A DNA stretch of 64,000 bases from Chrysomallon squamiferum. Lineage: Eukaryota > Mollusca > Gastropoda > Neomphalida > Peltospiridae. A program made the position numbers and the translations under genes. Location of the stretch: NCBI GenBank assembly GCA_012295275.1, contig CM022679.1, forward strand, positions 19,160,342 to 19,224,341. Reading direction: 5' to 3'. Positions 39,571 through 52,629 of the stretch are shown in pieces; position 1 is the stretch's first letter; each line of letters opens with the position of its first letter. The notes beneath the pieces were generated by a model. It searched no databases and was not told the origin of the DNA. It was given only the letters and a program-made list of their open reading frames with translations.

Positions 39571-40201
39571 ACAGGAATCGATTTCCTTTCATTACTCTTC
39601 TTTTGATTTTATTATAAAAGGTTGACAGTAAGCAAATATTAATTCTTTAATTTAATAACTTCTAATACTTATCCTTTTGAAAATAAAAATGATACCAAGA
39701 ACGTACTGAATGACTTTACTTGTAGTCATTTATACTACACAGAACTTAACGGTGTAAAGCAATATCAAATTTAAATAACGAGAAACAATATTTTTATTAC
39801 TTACTGTTCTGTAATTTATTTTATATTTATCTTTAATACCACTGATATTGCTCTATGATTTCCTTTCTTTCTCTCTGTTTTGCTAAAATATACGGATTGT
39901 AGCCAAACTGTAGTAAACCAAACAGATGTTACTTAAAACCCGTTGTTTTCGTTACTCGACAAACGTATTTAATACCTAAACATGGAAAAAATATACATAG
40001 ATTTATTTTCATAGCTAATGCTCGTTTTCAGAATTTCTCTTTTACTTACAATTACACGTATATTTAAATATAGTTACTTGAAAGGAGAATAGGAAATCAA
40101 CCTGTCACTGATACACGCAGATATAGACATTCATACATAAATACATATATGCATATGTACACACACACATATATAGAGACACAGACATGTACACGCACAC
40201 T

Positions 40202-40203
<2 letters not shown>

Positions 40204-40285
<82 letters not shown>

Positions 40286-40323
40286 TCACAACAAACATAC
40301 ATACATACATACATACATACATA
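40204..40323. repeat. (GA)n-(CAGA)n-(CATA)n compound microsatellite
   Basis: GA tract 40204-40269, then about four CAGA units, then about seven ACAT units to 40323. Confidence 0.97.
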
Positions 40324-40906
40324 CGAACATACACACATCTATATATAAATATGTATGCAAATATAATATCATAAATATATTTTATACAGAGTTGGCTAAT
40401 ATTATAAGATCACCAGCTGCAATATCGTTTTTGTCTTAATCAAGAATGAAGAAAAAGCAGAAAAATGAATAAAAAAAAAACACTTGTTGTCCTTATTTCC
40501 TCCTCCTTCTCCTCCTCTTCTCCTCCTCCTTCTCCTCCTCTTCTTCTTCCTCTTCCTCATCTTCTACAGTCATTCTCTCTAATCAAGAATTTGGATTTTT
40601 CACATTCATTTTACGAATTCAAAATAGATAATCATTATTCTGATTTTATTTCCCATGACCTTTTGAATGCAAATTTACTTTTTCAGAAGTAATTCAATTC
40701 AAGCCATCTTAAGCTGTTGTATTTGTTGTGGAAAATTAAGAGTTCTTATTTTGTGGGTTAACTATCTTGAGGTAGCCACATATTCTTATTGTCTGTAACA
40801 TAAAACGTTTTTTCAAAGACGTCCAATCTAAAATAGTGCAGATTTATTAGCTTTTGTAGGTGGATTCTAATTCAATCTGGCATGTTGATTAAAGTATTTA
40901 TCTAGA

Positions 40907-41013
<107 letters not shown>

Positions 41014-41979
41014 AATACCTTTTCACTAATTGTTAATATCTATTAATAATATCAGTATAAAAGTCATATGGAGAAAACAAGCAGTATTAATTCAGATCGT
41101 TTCGTTCTGAAGTATATCTGTCTATCGCTTTAAATGATATCCTTGTACTGCCACAGGCAGAAATAATTCAGTGTTAGAAGAAAATAACTTACACCATAGC
41201 CAAAGGCCCAGTAATGGGTGAAGTGTAATAAGGTAAAAAGTAAGACTGTAAACAGAACATGACTGTTTTTTCTCTGTTTCTACTCCTCAGTGAAAGACAT
41301 TCAAAATGCTGAATTATATATATTTTTTTTTTAAAAGGGTCAGGTTATCTATCATTTTCATGGAGAGAGTTTTTGTATGGCTTTTTAAAATAAACACAAT
41401 TTTAATATAATTTAATAACTCTAATTTAAAGAAGCTGGATACCAAGTAGATTTTGTCATCAGAGTACAGAGTCAAAAGTTATAATAATCATCGTTAAACA
41501 TTCATTCAGTCGTTCATTCTGAATAATCGCGTACATTCAATGTTTTGTCAATAAATTCAAGGGAAAGAAAAGAACATTACCTGGAAGTCGTTGTTAAATG
41601 AACAGCACAGTAACTTAACTTTAACCTCATAACTTTAATTATATGGAAGACGGACAAAATTAAATATATCAATGATCAATGCAGTATAAAATTGCCAGAT
41701 AATTTAAGGGCTGTTCCGACAGTGAGTTAGCTAAATCTTTGATTTAATAGCCAGAAGAACACTGTCTCTAGTTCAGGACAGTTTAGTGCCTGCCACCATC
41801 GAGACGTGTTACTGGAAAATAATTTACTTCAACACGTTTGACTTCGACTAGAAACCAAGAAGATAAACGATTAATGCTGAAGATAAATGATCAGAGATGT
41901 AAATCGATATCTAAGTTTATCGTGGTCAAATCTAGTCATTAATGAGTTGTGGTTTCTTTTTCTGTCTTCGTGTTTAAGT

Positions 41980-42055
41980 GTTTTTTTGTGTATGTGTGTG
42001 TATGTGTGTGTGTGTGTGTGTGTGTCTGTCTGTCTGTCTGTGTGTGTATGTAGGT
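41980..42055. repeat. (TG)n with (TCTG)n
   Basis: TG-rich run with four TCTG units near 42024-42040. Confidence 0.9.
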
Positions 42056-43074
42056 ACGGTTGCGTGTTATCATAGCTTTTTTTGACTAGAGACAATTTAT
42101 TTTTCTTGTATCATATATGACAAACATCGGTTGTTTTTTTCAGTTATTAATTTTTATTAAAGGTTTCATGTGGTTTCCTTTCGTAATGAATTGTAGCATT
42201 ATTATATAGCAATATAAAATTAAGGGTTCCTGTACGTTGGGAAAATAGTTTAAACTTGAACAAGAAAATCGATATAGAGATATACACTAGGTATACACAT
42301 AAGCAGAAGAAGGTAGGTATATGAAAGTGCTCGCAAATGCACACAAAAAAAAGATAAATGGATAAAGAGACAGGCAAACCGCATTACAGATAGAAATAGA
42401 AATGGAAAGCATTTGTTGTGAATTAACTATATTTATTGTATCATTTCAGAAAAATAAGCATAATTTATAATTGAATATAATTGTTAATATTTTTTCTTTA
42501 GAATCTCGTTTAATATTTATATTGTGACTCTGAAAAACTGACTAGATAAATCAAAGTTACCTTATTTTCATGATTTTATATATATCTATGTACGAAATGA
42601 CATTGCAAAACACGACCAAATATCAGTTGTATTAATTTATTTTACTGTCAGACCTTATTAGCAACGTTTGATGTACTTTGAAAAACAAACAAATAGCTTG
42701 TTTGTGTTCAAAATGTTTTAGGTTATTGTACTACAAAAGATGCATAATTATTTTGTAGTCGTTTCAAACTACTTGTTAATAATTGTGGATATAATGTATT
42801 TATATTGTTAACGTCTGAATAGTTTATTGATCATCTCAGAACAAATAATATGAGAAGTTTTATTTTCTCATTGACCTTATTACTGTTTATCTAGTGTGAA
42901 TATCCTACAAATATAACTAAACAAAAGCAGAAAAAAAATTCGGTTAAACGAACCCAAATAAAATAAATAAATAATATTTGATCAGCGTGTAAAATGAGGT
43001 ATTGAAAGGGACAAACAGAACATAGTATAATAATGTTTCATCTGTTTATTATCTAATATACCTTGAAATAAAAG

Positions 43075-43078
<4 letters not shown>

Positions 43079-43123
<45 letters not shown>
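43079..43123. repeat. (TA)n microsatellite
   Basis: About 22 TA units, 640 bases before GPCR exon 2. Confidence 0.97.
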
Positions 43124-43128
<5 letters not shown>

Positions 43129-43765
43129 GGTTTAATTGTGCTCCTAATCATTATATTATAATTTTTATTTTCAGTTAAATATTTTGTGCCATTTTAAAGA
43201 TATTTCGCTAAAGAATATTGCAAAACATTTATACAGTTATACATTTTCCATGATTCTAAGATTATGGACGACCGATGATCCTACAAACATTATTAATTAC
43301 TCCAGAATTCAATCTAAACTCTGTATGTTCAGCAGAACGAGTGACGTTGTCCAGTAAATGCCTGGTCAGTATGGAGCTTTGCTGCACGCGATGCTGACTA
43401 GTTATAAAGAAATGCGATTACTCCACTTACAGAGCCAACTGCTATTAAATGCCCAAGTTTTGTTGATACTTGGTCGCGTGAAGTCAGCGGTGGCTAATTG
43501 CAAAAGAACTCAGCAAATAGAATTTAGTTTCACTACCTGTTTGTTTCTTTCGCTTATCTCTTTAAGATGCGCTTCTTGCACGTGAAAAAAAAAATCGATT
43601 AATAATCGATTGCAATCGATTTTTTATATCTTAAATTCAACTGAAAAGAAAATATAGTTTACTTAGCATTGTGTTTTCATCAACGAATTTTTAAAGAAAT
43701 TGATAAGTAGTTTACAGTTATGTATATTTATAATTACATTTTTATGTTTTTATTTCTATTTTCAG

Positions 43766-43865
43766 GCTGGCATTTCGGTGCATTTATGTGCAAGGCTGTG
43801 CCCTATCTTCAAGGCATTTCTGTGTGCGCCTCTGTTAATACGCTTGCTGCTATTGCAGTAGACAG
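43766..43865 (+). CDS. Neuropeptide GPCR exon 2 (ECL1, TM3, DRF motif)
   Basis: A 100-base exon flanked by a good acceptor (TATTTTCAG to 43765) and a GTACTG donor (43866). With the phase-1 base from exon 1a or 1b it reads [20 protein letters not shown], then [14 protein letters not shown] (residues 100-133 of the 1b isoform). W101 and the WxFG turn are the standard class A ECL1 motif, C108 is the TM3 cysteine of the conserved disulfide, and Asp132-Arg133 start the DRY-box equivalent. The Arg codon is split AG|A with exon 3. The [12 protein letters not shown] run fits the NPFF/SIFamide receptor type. The exon is common to both isoforms. Confidence 0.93.
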
Positions 43866-43928
43866 GTACTGTTAAAAAACAGTTTCTTTCTTATCTTTCC
43901 TGATTCTATACCTTCATCTCGTTACGGT

Positions 43929-43943
43929 AATATTATTATTATA

Positions 43944-44011
<68 letters not shown>
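43929..44011. repeat. (ATT)n microsatellite
   Basis: About 26 ATT units, then a degenerate GTA/GTT stretch to about 44150. Confidence 0.97.
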
Positions 44012-44012
<1 letters not shown>

Positions 44013-44719
44013 GCGTTAGTAGTAGAAATAGTAGTAATAATACTAGTAGTAGAGTAGCAGAAGTAGCACTAGTAGAGGGAATGGCTGATGCGGTGGTGGT
44101 AGTGGTGTTAACAGTAGTAGTTGAAATAATACTGGGGTGGTTACAGTTGTAGCAGCACATATAACGTCTGCAGTAGCGACAATACTTACACCTACGAAAC
44201 AATGTCTCTTTTGCGTTTTATTTTTTTGAATAAACATCAGAGAAAATCATTAACACATATATCATTGCAAGCATTACCATCTTTTAACTTTACACAGCAG
44301 AAATAAGATTCAGCCTTTTTGGCAGCCTTTTTCTTACTCTAAACGTTTTTGATGTATATCTTCTGTTGAAAATTTCTTTGATAGACGATTGTATTGAAAT
44401 TCCAGACTTATTAACTTTAGAGTCTTGGAAGTAATCTAGATTCAATGACATTTTAATTTGTATGGAAGTCATTAAAGTTACAAGCATCACTCTCTCTGAC
44501 TGTTTGGTTTGTAATGACGAGTCTCTCTCTGTAAGTCTGAATGATGCAGTAAAAGTGTTTTCAAATGACATGAAGGTGAAACTAGTGTAATTCGGTTCAA
44601 GTGAAGTCAGCTGGTGCAGTTGACCAATGTTGTTAGTTCTTTGCCGTCTCACACTGTCTACATTTTGAGCAGTGCTTTCTGAATCTACACATACGTCTGC
44701 AAATATATACGTCTGTGTG

Positions 44720-45050
44720 AATACAGATAGATACATACATATATACATATATACATACATTCACCCATACCTAGATACATACATACCCAGATACGTATTT
44801 TCACAGACGTATATACTTACATACAGACATAATAGCATACACACATTTACATACATACATATACACATAGGCACATATATGTAAGTGTTTGTGTGCGTAT
44901 ATATATATATACACACACACACACATATATATATATGTATATGTATATGTATGTGTATATGTGTTGATATGTATATAGTTGTGTACGTAAGTACATCTGA
45001 GTATATATGTATATGAATGTTTATGTGTATGTATATTTGTTTGCGTGTGC

Positions 45051-45119
<69 letters not shown>

Positions 45120-45150
45120 CATGTATGTATTCTTGTACATATGTATGTAT
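44720..45150. repeat. ACAT/TATA/TATG low-complexity block with (GT)n at 45059-45117
   Basis: Alternating purine-pyrimidine DNA throughout. The pure GT core is about 58 bp. The 136-codon minus-strand frame (His/Thr/Tyr-rich) is an artefact of this repeat. Confidence 0.93.
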
Positions 45151-46399
45151 GTTTGTTTTTATTATGAAAAAAATAGTTAAGAGTGAATGTACTAAAGCAA
45201 TTGAAGTTCAAACATTTGATTCAGTCATTCGGCAATTTGACATTATTATTTAATGAACGTTGTTTCTGCTGAAACGCATGCATCTAGTTAAGGTTAAAGC
45301 TATATTAGTCACATATATGACTCTTTAAAACTTCTGTGAATCTGCAGATTAGTCAATTTTAAGAAAAGCCGGTTTGTGTGATGTGTTTTGCCCAGGTGAT
45401 ACTGACTGAAAATAAATATCAATTATCAGGACAATTGTTTTTTGTTGTTGTTGTTGTTAGGCTTTTGGTGGGGTTGTTGTTGTTGATGTTATTAGAATTT
45501 TTATTTTTTTATTATTATTATTATTTTATTTTATTTTATTCATTATTTTTTCATTATTTTTTTTTTTTTTTTTTTTATCTAAAACATTCATCACAAGGTT
45601 TATTTATTATTTTAATTTAATTCGAAAAAAACATCAAATATTACCTTGAAATTTTAAAAGATTGAAAACAGTGGAGATTATCTGACGATTTTCGTTTTTA
45701 ATTCTTTAAATAGTACGGACATATGTAATTGAAATATATCAATTTTAAAATCTTTTTAATCATTCAGAACTGCACAGCTGAAAACAAATGAAAATATCAA
45801 AAAAATATAAACAATAACTAGACAATATTTTTAAATATATGAAGAAATAACATCGAAATGGTGCAATATTGCATAGCGGCGTGTATTCTGGCAAAGTTCT
45901 CATCATGTCGAGTTTCAGTAGCGTTGTCTCTAAACTTCGACTTTGAACATTGTGATCAATGAAAAAGTTTTCATAACAACTGTGTACAAACACATAAAAT
46001 GACATTTTATTTATTACATAAATAACTGAAATTTATTCCGAATATAGCTGAAAATGTGTTATCTGTTAATTTACAGAGCAGAGAACGAGTTTGTAAACTA
46101 TAAAATCTCTGTTTAAAAAATGATTCATGCAACACAAAATAAACGAAGTTTAATTGTTGTTAAACTTGTTAAGATAAACATCATTTAATCTGTACCTCGT
46201 TCTGGTTCTCTATATATCATTATAAAATTCCTGATTTTAATTTAAAGATCAGTATTGATATACAGTTAGAACGAAGCATAAGCAGACAGGCAGCTAAGTG
46301 GACATCAGGATTCAAATACAATGTGTAGAATATTTTTTAATAAATGTGACTACCTAGTGATGTTCTACCACAAATAACAAATGAATTCATTATATATAG

Positions 46400-46423
46400 T
46401 AGTAGTAGTAGTAGTAGTAGTAG

Positions 46424-46474
<51 letters not shown>
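46400..46474. repeat. (GTA)n-(GTT)n compound microsatellite
   Basis: About eight TAG units then about seventeen TTG units. On the minus strand it gives a poly-Asn/Tyr artefact frame. Confidence 0.97.
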
Positions 46475-46475
<1 letters not shown>

Positions 46476-46556
46476 ACAAAACAATGGAAAACAAGTAAAT
46501 TAAATTAAATAAACTAATGCCAAAATATTTATAATAGTTTTCTTGAATCATTTCAG

Positions 46557-47355
46557 ATTCATTGCTATCTGCTTCGTACTTCGACTGAAGATGACGATGC
46601 GTATTGCACGTATAATTATCCTCGTCATCTGGTGCATAGCTTTGACGATTATGATACCGTGGCCTGTTTATTATAAGCAAATCGAATTCCACACCAGATT
46701 ACAAGACATATATGTTTGCTCACAAATCTGGCCTATCGACAGGCAAAAAAAGGATTTCTTCATCGCAGTATTTCTTCTCTGCTATGCTATTCCACTAACA
46801 TTTATAGTGCTGTGCTATGTGATGATTGGACTGAGAGTGTGGAACAGGGACGCGCCAGGGATCACCACTGAGAGGGGTCTTATTCTAAAATCTAAAATCA
46901 GGGTAGTGAAAATGCTACTGGTTGTCGTGATGTTGTTCGCTGTGTCCTGGCTGCCTCTGTACGCCGTGCACATCAAACTGTACTACTTTGAGCCAGAGCA
47001 GTCGAGCGAAGAAATGAGTATAATTAATAATTCTTTACTTCCATTAGCGCAGTGGCTGGGTTCGTCCAACACGTGCATGAATCCACTGGTTTACTGTCTC
47101 TTCAGCAAAAGGATCAGAGATCGGATTCGTCTAATGCTCATATGTGCGTCGGCCTCCGAATCCCAGCAGCTGGTGTTTAGTAGATACTATTCGAGCACAC
47201 GTCACATGACCGTTGATTATTCAAATGGACACACGAAACTGGCGCTGAGAAGACCAAACCTCACTGTTGAAAGCATTAGTCTCTATCAGAGGAATAGTGA
47301 TTCCACTAATGATAAGAGTACGCCTTTGGAGAGCAAGCCCGTAATAGGTTCTTAA
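46557..47355 (+). CDS. Neuropeptide GPCR exon 3 (TM4 to C-tail, stop)
   Basis: The terminal coding exon begins after ATCATTTCAG. It completes the split Arg codon and continues FIAICF, so the DRY-box is DRF. TM4 has the conserved Trp (ILVIWCIAL). ECL2 has the disulfide Cys in [10 protein letters not shown]5 has CYAIPL with the conserved Pro. A basic loop 3 ([11 protein letters not shown]) leads into TM6 FAVSWLPLY (CWxP-type with Ser for Cys). TM7 ends NPLVY, followed by the helix 8 basic run [11 protein letters not shown] and a Cys suited to palmitoylation. The Ser/Thr-rich tail ends at TAA 47353-47355. WLPLY, the IWP in ECL2 and KSKIR-VKML point to the NPFF/SIFamide-receptor neighbourhood rather than the RYamide, tachykinin or trissin types. 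I cannot name the ligand. The DRF variant is tolerated in several peptide receptors. Confidence 0.95.
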
Positions 47356-47416
47356 CAAAAATATCATTTGGTAATGATATCTATTGCTCAGAAATGTTTA
47401 CAATGTTTTTATATTC

Positions 47417-47447
<31 letters not shown>

Positions 47448-47533
47448 CACGCACATATATATACATATATATATATATATATAATCATATACATGTACAT
47501 ATACATATATTACATACATACATACATACATAC

Positions 47534-47604
<71 letters not shown>

Positions 47605-47961
47605 GTTTAAATATATATTATTTTATTTTATTTATCTCTCTAGCTCTCTATCTATTAGTATATTTATCTGATATCAGACTGTTTTGTTTTCTGCTCAATA
47701 TGGTGCTCCATCTACATCATTTTTTTATTATTATTATTATTTTTATTAATAGTCGATTAACACTGACGTTATTTATTTTAATGGGTTCAGTTATCACAAT
47801 TATTTTATGAGGACGCGCGCAAGAAAGTACTTTTTGTTGTTGTTGTTTCTGTAAGTAGACTTATATATTTTTGAATACATGTCGCACATACCGTCTGTTG
47901 TTAATGCTGCATTTCTTTGATGAATCTGTGATTTCTTTCTATGAAATAAATTTTAAATAAA
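47356..47961 (+). other. GPCR 3' UTR with candidate poly(A) signals
   Basis: The first AATAAA hexamers downstream of the stop in ordinary sequence are at 47945-47950 and 47956-47961. The interval includes (TA)n tracts at 47418-47441 and 47533-47601, so the UTR would be AU-rich. The assignment rests on position only. Confidence 0.5.
47533..47601. repeat. (TA)n microsatellite
   Basis: A pure TA tract of about 68 bp after a CATA array (47511-47532), inside the presumed GPCR 3' UTR. Confidence 0.97.
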
Positions 47962-48120
47962 CAGATAATGGTGTTGTTATTATTAATTAATAACCATGAA
48001 ATGTAAATTTATACAGTAATATATTTAAGATATTTTGATTAATTTTTCTTTGTGTTGGTTTTAAAATTACGTTTTTATAAATAATTTAGAATGAAAAAGT
48101 AGTCAGATAATTTTAGTAAT

Positions 48121-48240
48121 AATATAGCCAGATAGACTGATAGATAGACAGACAGACCAACAGACAGATAGTCAGATAGACAGACAGAAAGATAGACAGA
48201 TAGATTGATAGATAGACACACAGATAGATACATAGATAAT
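48121..48240. repeat. GATA/GACA degenerate tetranucleotide array
   Basis: About 28 tetranucleotide units mixing GATA, GACA, GATT and CAGA. A similar but more decayed block is at 10280-10470. Confidence 0.92.
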
Positions 48241-49644
48241 AACTTCTTTAAAGAATAAAACATATGAATTAAAAACAAAAAAGATGACATTTAGTTTGTC
48301 ATTAAAACCAATATACACACATACACAGGGACAGTATGTCGTAATCATCATATATATATATATATATATATATTTGATTTTGTGATTGAATTTTTTTTTT
48401 TTTTTTTTTTTTCATTTATTTACAGGCACATTTACTTAGACAGGCACATTTCAGCAGATTACTAATAACATTTTTGAAATAATAATCTTGTATTTGATTT
48501 TATTAGTTAATTTGGATTGACTTCGTCTGTTTACTCGAGTTAATTTTCCTACCTTGGCCTTGTTGTTAGCCACCAGCTGTTTGGAACGGTCAGTAAAACC
48601 GACATAGTAACTGACACGGAAATCGACAACATTTGTTAGTTCATCTACCGAATTTAATTAGAAAAATGTCTTTTGCACAAGAAGACACGCTCACAGGCTT
48701 GAAATCCGTTCCTTATTATTCAGCGCTTCATGGGAAATAGCTCCCACCTTTTCTTTGAAGTGACCGTTTCCCCGCAGGCTACATAAACACTTTCACATAT
48801 ATCAAATTAATTTAATATGGGCGACAGTTCTGTTTGGAAAAGAATGTAATATTGTTGTACGGTTCAGTCAAAATAGTTTCTGATTTAGATTAAATAACAT
48901 TAAATTCAAAGCAAATGTCATTGAATTTTTAAAAATATGTGAAATAGGCAATGATGTATGTTTCTGTTATTACATATGGAAATGGCGTCGTTTGTTTTAT
49001 TTTCATTTTTACTTTTTTTTTTTTTTTTATTTTTATTTTATTTTATTTTTTACATTTTTTAATATTATTATTTTTTTAATTCTTGTTCTGTTTTTAAAAG
49101 CCAAATAAAACACTTGGCAGTAATTACTTACTAAATAACTTTCAATCAAAAACGTTTTCAGACCTGCATAAAAAGATACGTTTGGTTCGTCTTTCAAAAT
49201 GAAATAAGTGTAATTATTTAGAAAGTAAAAAACGAACAAATATTTATGTTCTAACGCTACTAAATATTCAAACGAATTTATTTGATACCTTTAAATTTAC
49301 TGTCGGTTACTCTTCACTAACTAAAGACCTTGATACTTGAATGTCACTAAATAAAACAACAGAATATCCAAATAAAATTATTTTGTGTTTGCACCTGCCC
49401 ACAGACAGAAAAAAGAAACATGTACCACGGCTTTAATAAACGAACTGTGATGAACTGTCTGGAATGTGAATATCAACATAAGTAAGGTAGTGCAAATAGT
49501 TTACTGCATTTTTTGTCATTCTTTTTAATAATACTGTGATATTCTGAATTTCAATTAGTATTTTTTTATTTCAAGTATTATAGCTGCAATCGTTATTCAT
49601 TTCTTGCTAATTTTGTTTTTGTTCTTGAATCGATTAATATTTTT

Positions 49645-49675
<31 letters not shown>

Positions 49676-51367
49676 TTATTAACAGATCAGTGGCTTTGGG
49701 ATGGGAATGTCACGAAAATGCATCGATGATCAAATTACTGGAGGAGATATACTAATAATAATCTCCATAACAAGGTTGGAAGAATGGTTTGAACTTTTTA
49801 TTTATTCTCCCATTTAATTGTTCTTGAGAATGATATCGTTTCGTATAGATTTCATTAATTTTTAAATGGCTTATAATCTAAAATTAGTTTTTCTGCTACT
49901 ATCACGGAACCGTAATTGTGAAAAGGATGAACTCTGACGATTCGTTTCCAGGCGAGACTGACAGAACTAATTTTTGTTATGATATTTGTCTGTCGTCTCT
50001 TGTTAAGAAAATGCTCTTTCAAAACACTTTGTAACAAGGACGATGCAACTAATATTTGTCAGATTTATTCATGATAAATAAAAAAATACATTCATGAAAT
50101 TACAATGAGAATGTTGGATCACTATTATACGCACTGTTATAATAAAATTTAACTGAAGTTTACCCCGTCATACATATAAACAACAACGCATTTCTAGTAT
50201 GCAGGGACATAACTCCTGGAACCTTATCCATTAACCGGTTTTAAAATGATACTTTTAACAACATTATTTCAGTAACCTGTTAATAATGAATATTTATGCA
50301 TCTTGAATTGGAGGTGTAAAATTGTGTTAACATTTTATACTTTATAACTATTTCAGGCAATCTGGAGAACATTAAAAACCAGCTACAAATGTCATGTGTT
50401 TGTGGGAATTGTTCGGTTACAGACGAATAGTGTCCGATTTTCGATCTATAAATGTTTTGAAAAAAAACGATACAATAAATGTGTGAGTGTACATAAAAGA
50501 AAAGAGCAGTGGCTTACATAGATTTTTCTTTCTGTACCCCGAGGTACTGAAAGCAGACGCTGCTCCAGACAAAGGCGTGGGTTAAAAGCGGTAAAGTCTG
50601 AAAAGCTTGTTTGCACACGAATGTATAGTTAAGATGGCTTCTTTATTAGAAAATATACATTCGAAAAAAAATCGAATTGTAACTGCAAATTGTACTGGTG
50701 CTGTTCGGCAATGTGCTCAAAGTGTAATAAAATAAAATGCAAATATTACTGCCAGAGGCCGTATAGATGAACCAATAAAATTGGGTGTCACATACCTCCA
50801 TAATATATCGCTTGAAACTACTCATAATATCTGTATATGCAGACACGACTTGTTTACAAAATCTTGGTGCAGATTCAAGTATTATTAGTACTGAATAATT
50901 TATTTGCAAGTTCTTTTACTGATATGAAAGCACGATTCAAACGTACTTCATTTTAAACATATAATATCTATATGAGAGATACATTATATTATATCAATAA
51001 CAAATTATTCATACCATGAAATGTTTTGATTTTATGTTATAGTATTTCGTAAACTTTGGTTCAGCATATACACTGATGGGTTTCTTCCTTTTTAATCATT
51101 TTATTTTATTTCATTTCATTTCATTTTATTTGGTTTTGTTTTGCTTTGTTTTAGTTTTAGTTGTTTTTTGTTATTGTTTTTCTTTATTTTTTTAAGGGAA
51201 AGCATATTGAATTTTTTTTTTTTTTTTTTTTTTCTTGGGCCTCTATTGAGATACTTATTATTTTCTCTCTTTTTTTTATGTTATTGTTTTTAGTTTGGTT
51301 TGGGGGTATTTTTTGTTTGCTTTTGGTGGGAATTATTTAATTAGCTCCAGGTTTTTACTGTTAACAA

Positions 51368-51479
51368 ATTAAAGCAAAAGTAATTCGTTATGATTTTCCT
51401 GAATACATTTTCTAGAATTCTGCTAACCTTATTGTTGTATATTCTTTGGGAGCAAAGGTTTTTTCTTATCATTGAATTT

Positions 51480-51563
<84 letters not shown>

Positions 51564-51800
51564 TCTCTCTCTCTTCTTTGGTTATTATTGTTCATTTATT
51601 AGTAACGTAAGAATTATAAATTGGACAAGGAAATAAATTAAAGCAAAAGTAATTTGCTATGATTTTCCTGGAAATATCTCGAGGCACTTCATTGAAAATA
51701 TTTGTAAAGCAAATAGAAAAAAAAAAAAAAAAAAAGAAAGAACTATGTCCGTTTAGAATTATGCTAAACTTATTACCTTATTGTTGCATATTCTTTGGTT
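51368..51800. repeat. Two copies of a duplicated segment separated by a (TC)n tract
   Basis: AATTAAAGCAAAAGTAATTC followed by TATGATTTTCCTG near 51368, and TTGTTGTATATTCTTTGG near 51432, recur with few changes near 51637 and 51782. (TC)n occupies 51482-51560 between the copies and an (A)n run (about 51719-51735) sits inside the second copy. The interval is about 270 bp. Confidence 0.8.
51482..51574. repeat. (TC)n microsatellite
   Basis: A pure CT tract to 51560 with a short CA interruption, then CTCTCT to 51574. Confidence 0.98.
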
Positions 51801-52206
51801 TCAAAAATAATTATAATATTTTTGCAAAGATTATGTATTATCGTTCGGCAGCTTTTGTGAAAGCTTTGTGACATACTGCAACAAGCCAGATATAAATAAC
51901 AAATAAATAAATACCAATACAATTATCAGGATTTAACACCGCTCTGTCGCGAAAAATGGAAACTATATATCAGATATTTTATTTACCATGACAGGGCAAA
52001 TATATTTATATAAATAAATATGAGTGGAGGTATGTAACTTATTTATAAAAGCTATATAATAAATGTTTGAGAGTTTCTATTAAAACAAATCAAATGTTTT
52101 AGTTAAAGACGATTGTTTAAGATTGCGAGATTTCAAATTTTAATATTATATATTTAAAAAAATAATAATACCTGACTGTTCTTACTGTTAACTTTGTTTT
52201 TTCGTT

Positions 52207-52208
<2 letters not shown>

Positions 52209-52252
<44 letters not shown>
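52209..52252. repeat. (TA)n microsatellite
   Basis: About 22 TA units. Confidence 0.97.
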
Positions 52253-52253
<1 letters not shown>

Positions 52254-52481
52254 CCGGATTTATACCTTAACTACGTTTTATTTTTGTGACTATTTTCGCA
52301 GAAACCTGACAAGTAGCATAATATCTATTCTAAGCACCCCGGTGTGTTTGATTACAAAATGAGTCACTGAGTCAGTTTTTAGAGAATTGTACGTTTATAA
52401 GTAATGTTGTTTTGTTTTTGTTTTCTTAATTCTGAGGCGATTTAACCGGTGTAAAGAAAGGCAAAGGTGGTTCCCCTTTTG

Positions 52482-52582
52482 TAGTAGTAGTAGTAGTAGT
52501 AGAACAAGTAATAATAATAATAATGAACTTGTGCAGGAAGAAACCAAATGTAGAGGTAATTCCTGTCGATTTGTGTGTAGGA

Positions 52583-52614
<32 letters not shown>

Positions 52615-52629
52615 GCGCGCGCGCGCGCT
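52482..52629. repeat. (GTA)n, (AAT)n and (GT)n-(GC)n tracts
   Basis: Seven GTA units near 52482, AAT units near 52508, then GT units running directly into about eight GC dinucleotides at 52614-52628. Confidence 0.92.

Larger units (their letters stand above)
43866..46556 (+). other. GPCR intron 2
   Basis: A 2.7-kb intron from GTACTG to ATCATTTCAG. It contains (ATT)n at 43929-44011, CATA/TATG and (GT)n tracts at 44720-45150, a T-rich block at 45430-45580 and a GTA/GTT array at 46400-46474 about 80 bases before the acceptor. A 156-codon minus-strand frame (44290-44760) shows no recognisable domain. Confidence 0.8.

Noticed and set aside
43358-43585. 75-codon frame just before GPCR exon 2
   Set aside because: Not in frame with a usable splice to exon 2, and no domain; probably chance in unique intron DNA.
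44801-45211. 136-codon minus-strand His/Thr/Tyr-rich frame
   Set aside because: Translation of the CATA/(CA)n block.
47384-47810. 95- and 138-codon frames after the GPCR stop
   Set aside because: Tyr/Ile translation of (TA)n in the presumed 3' UTR.
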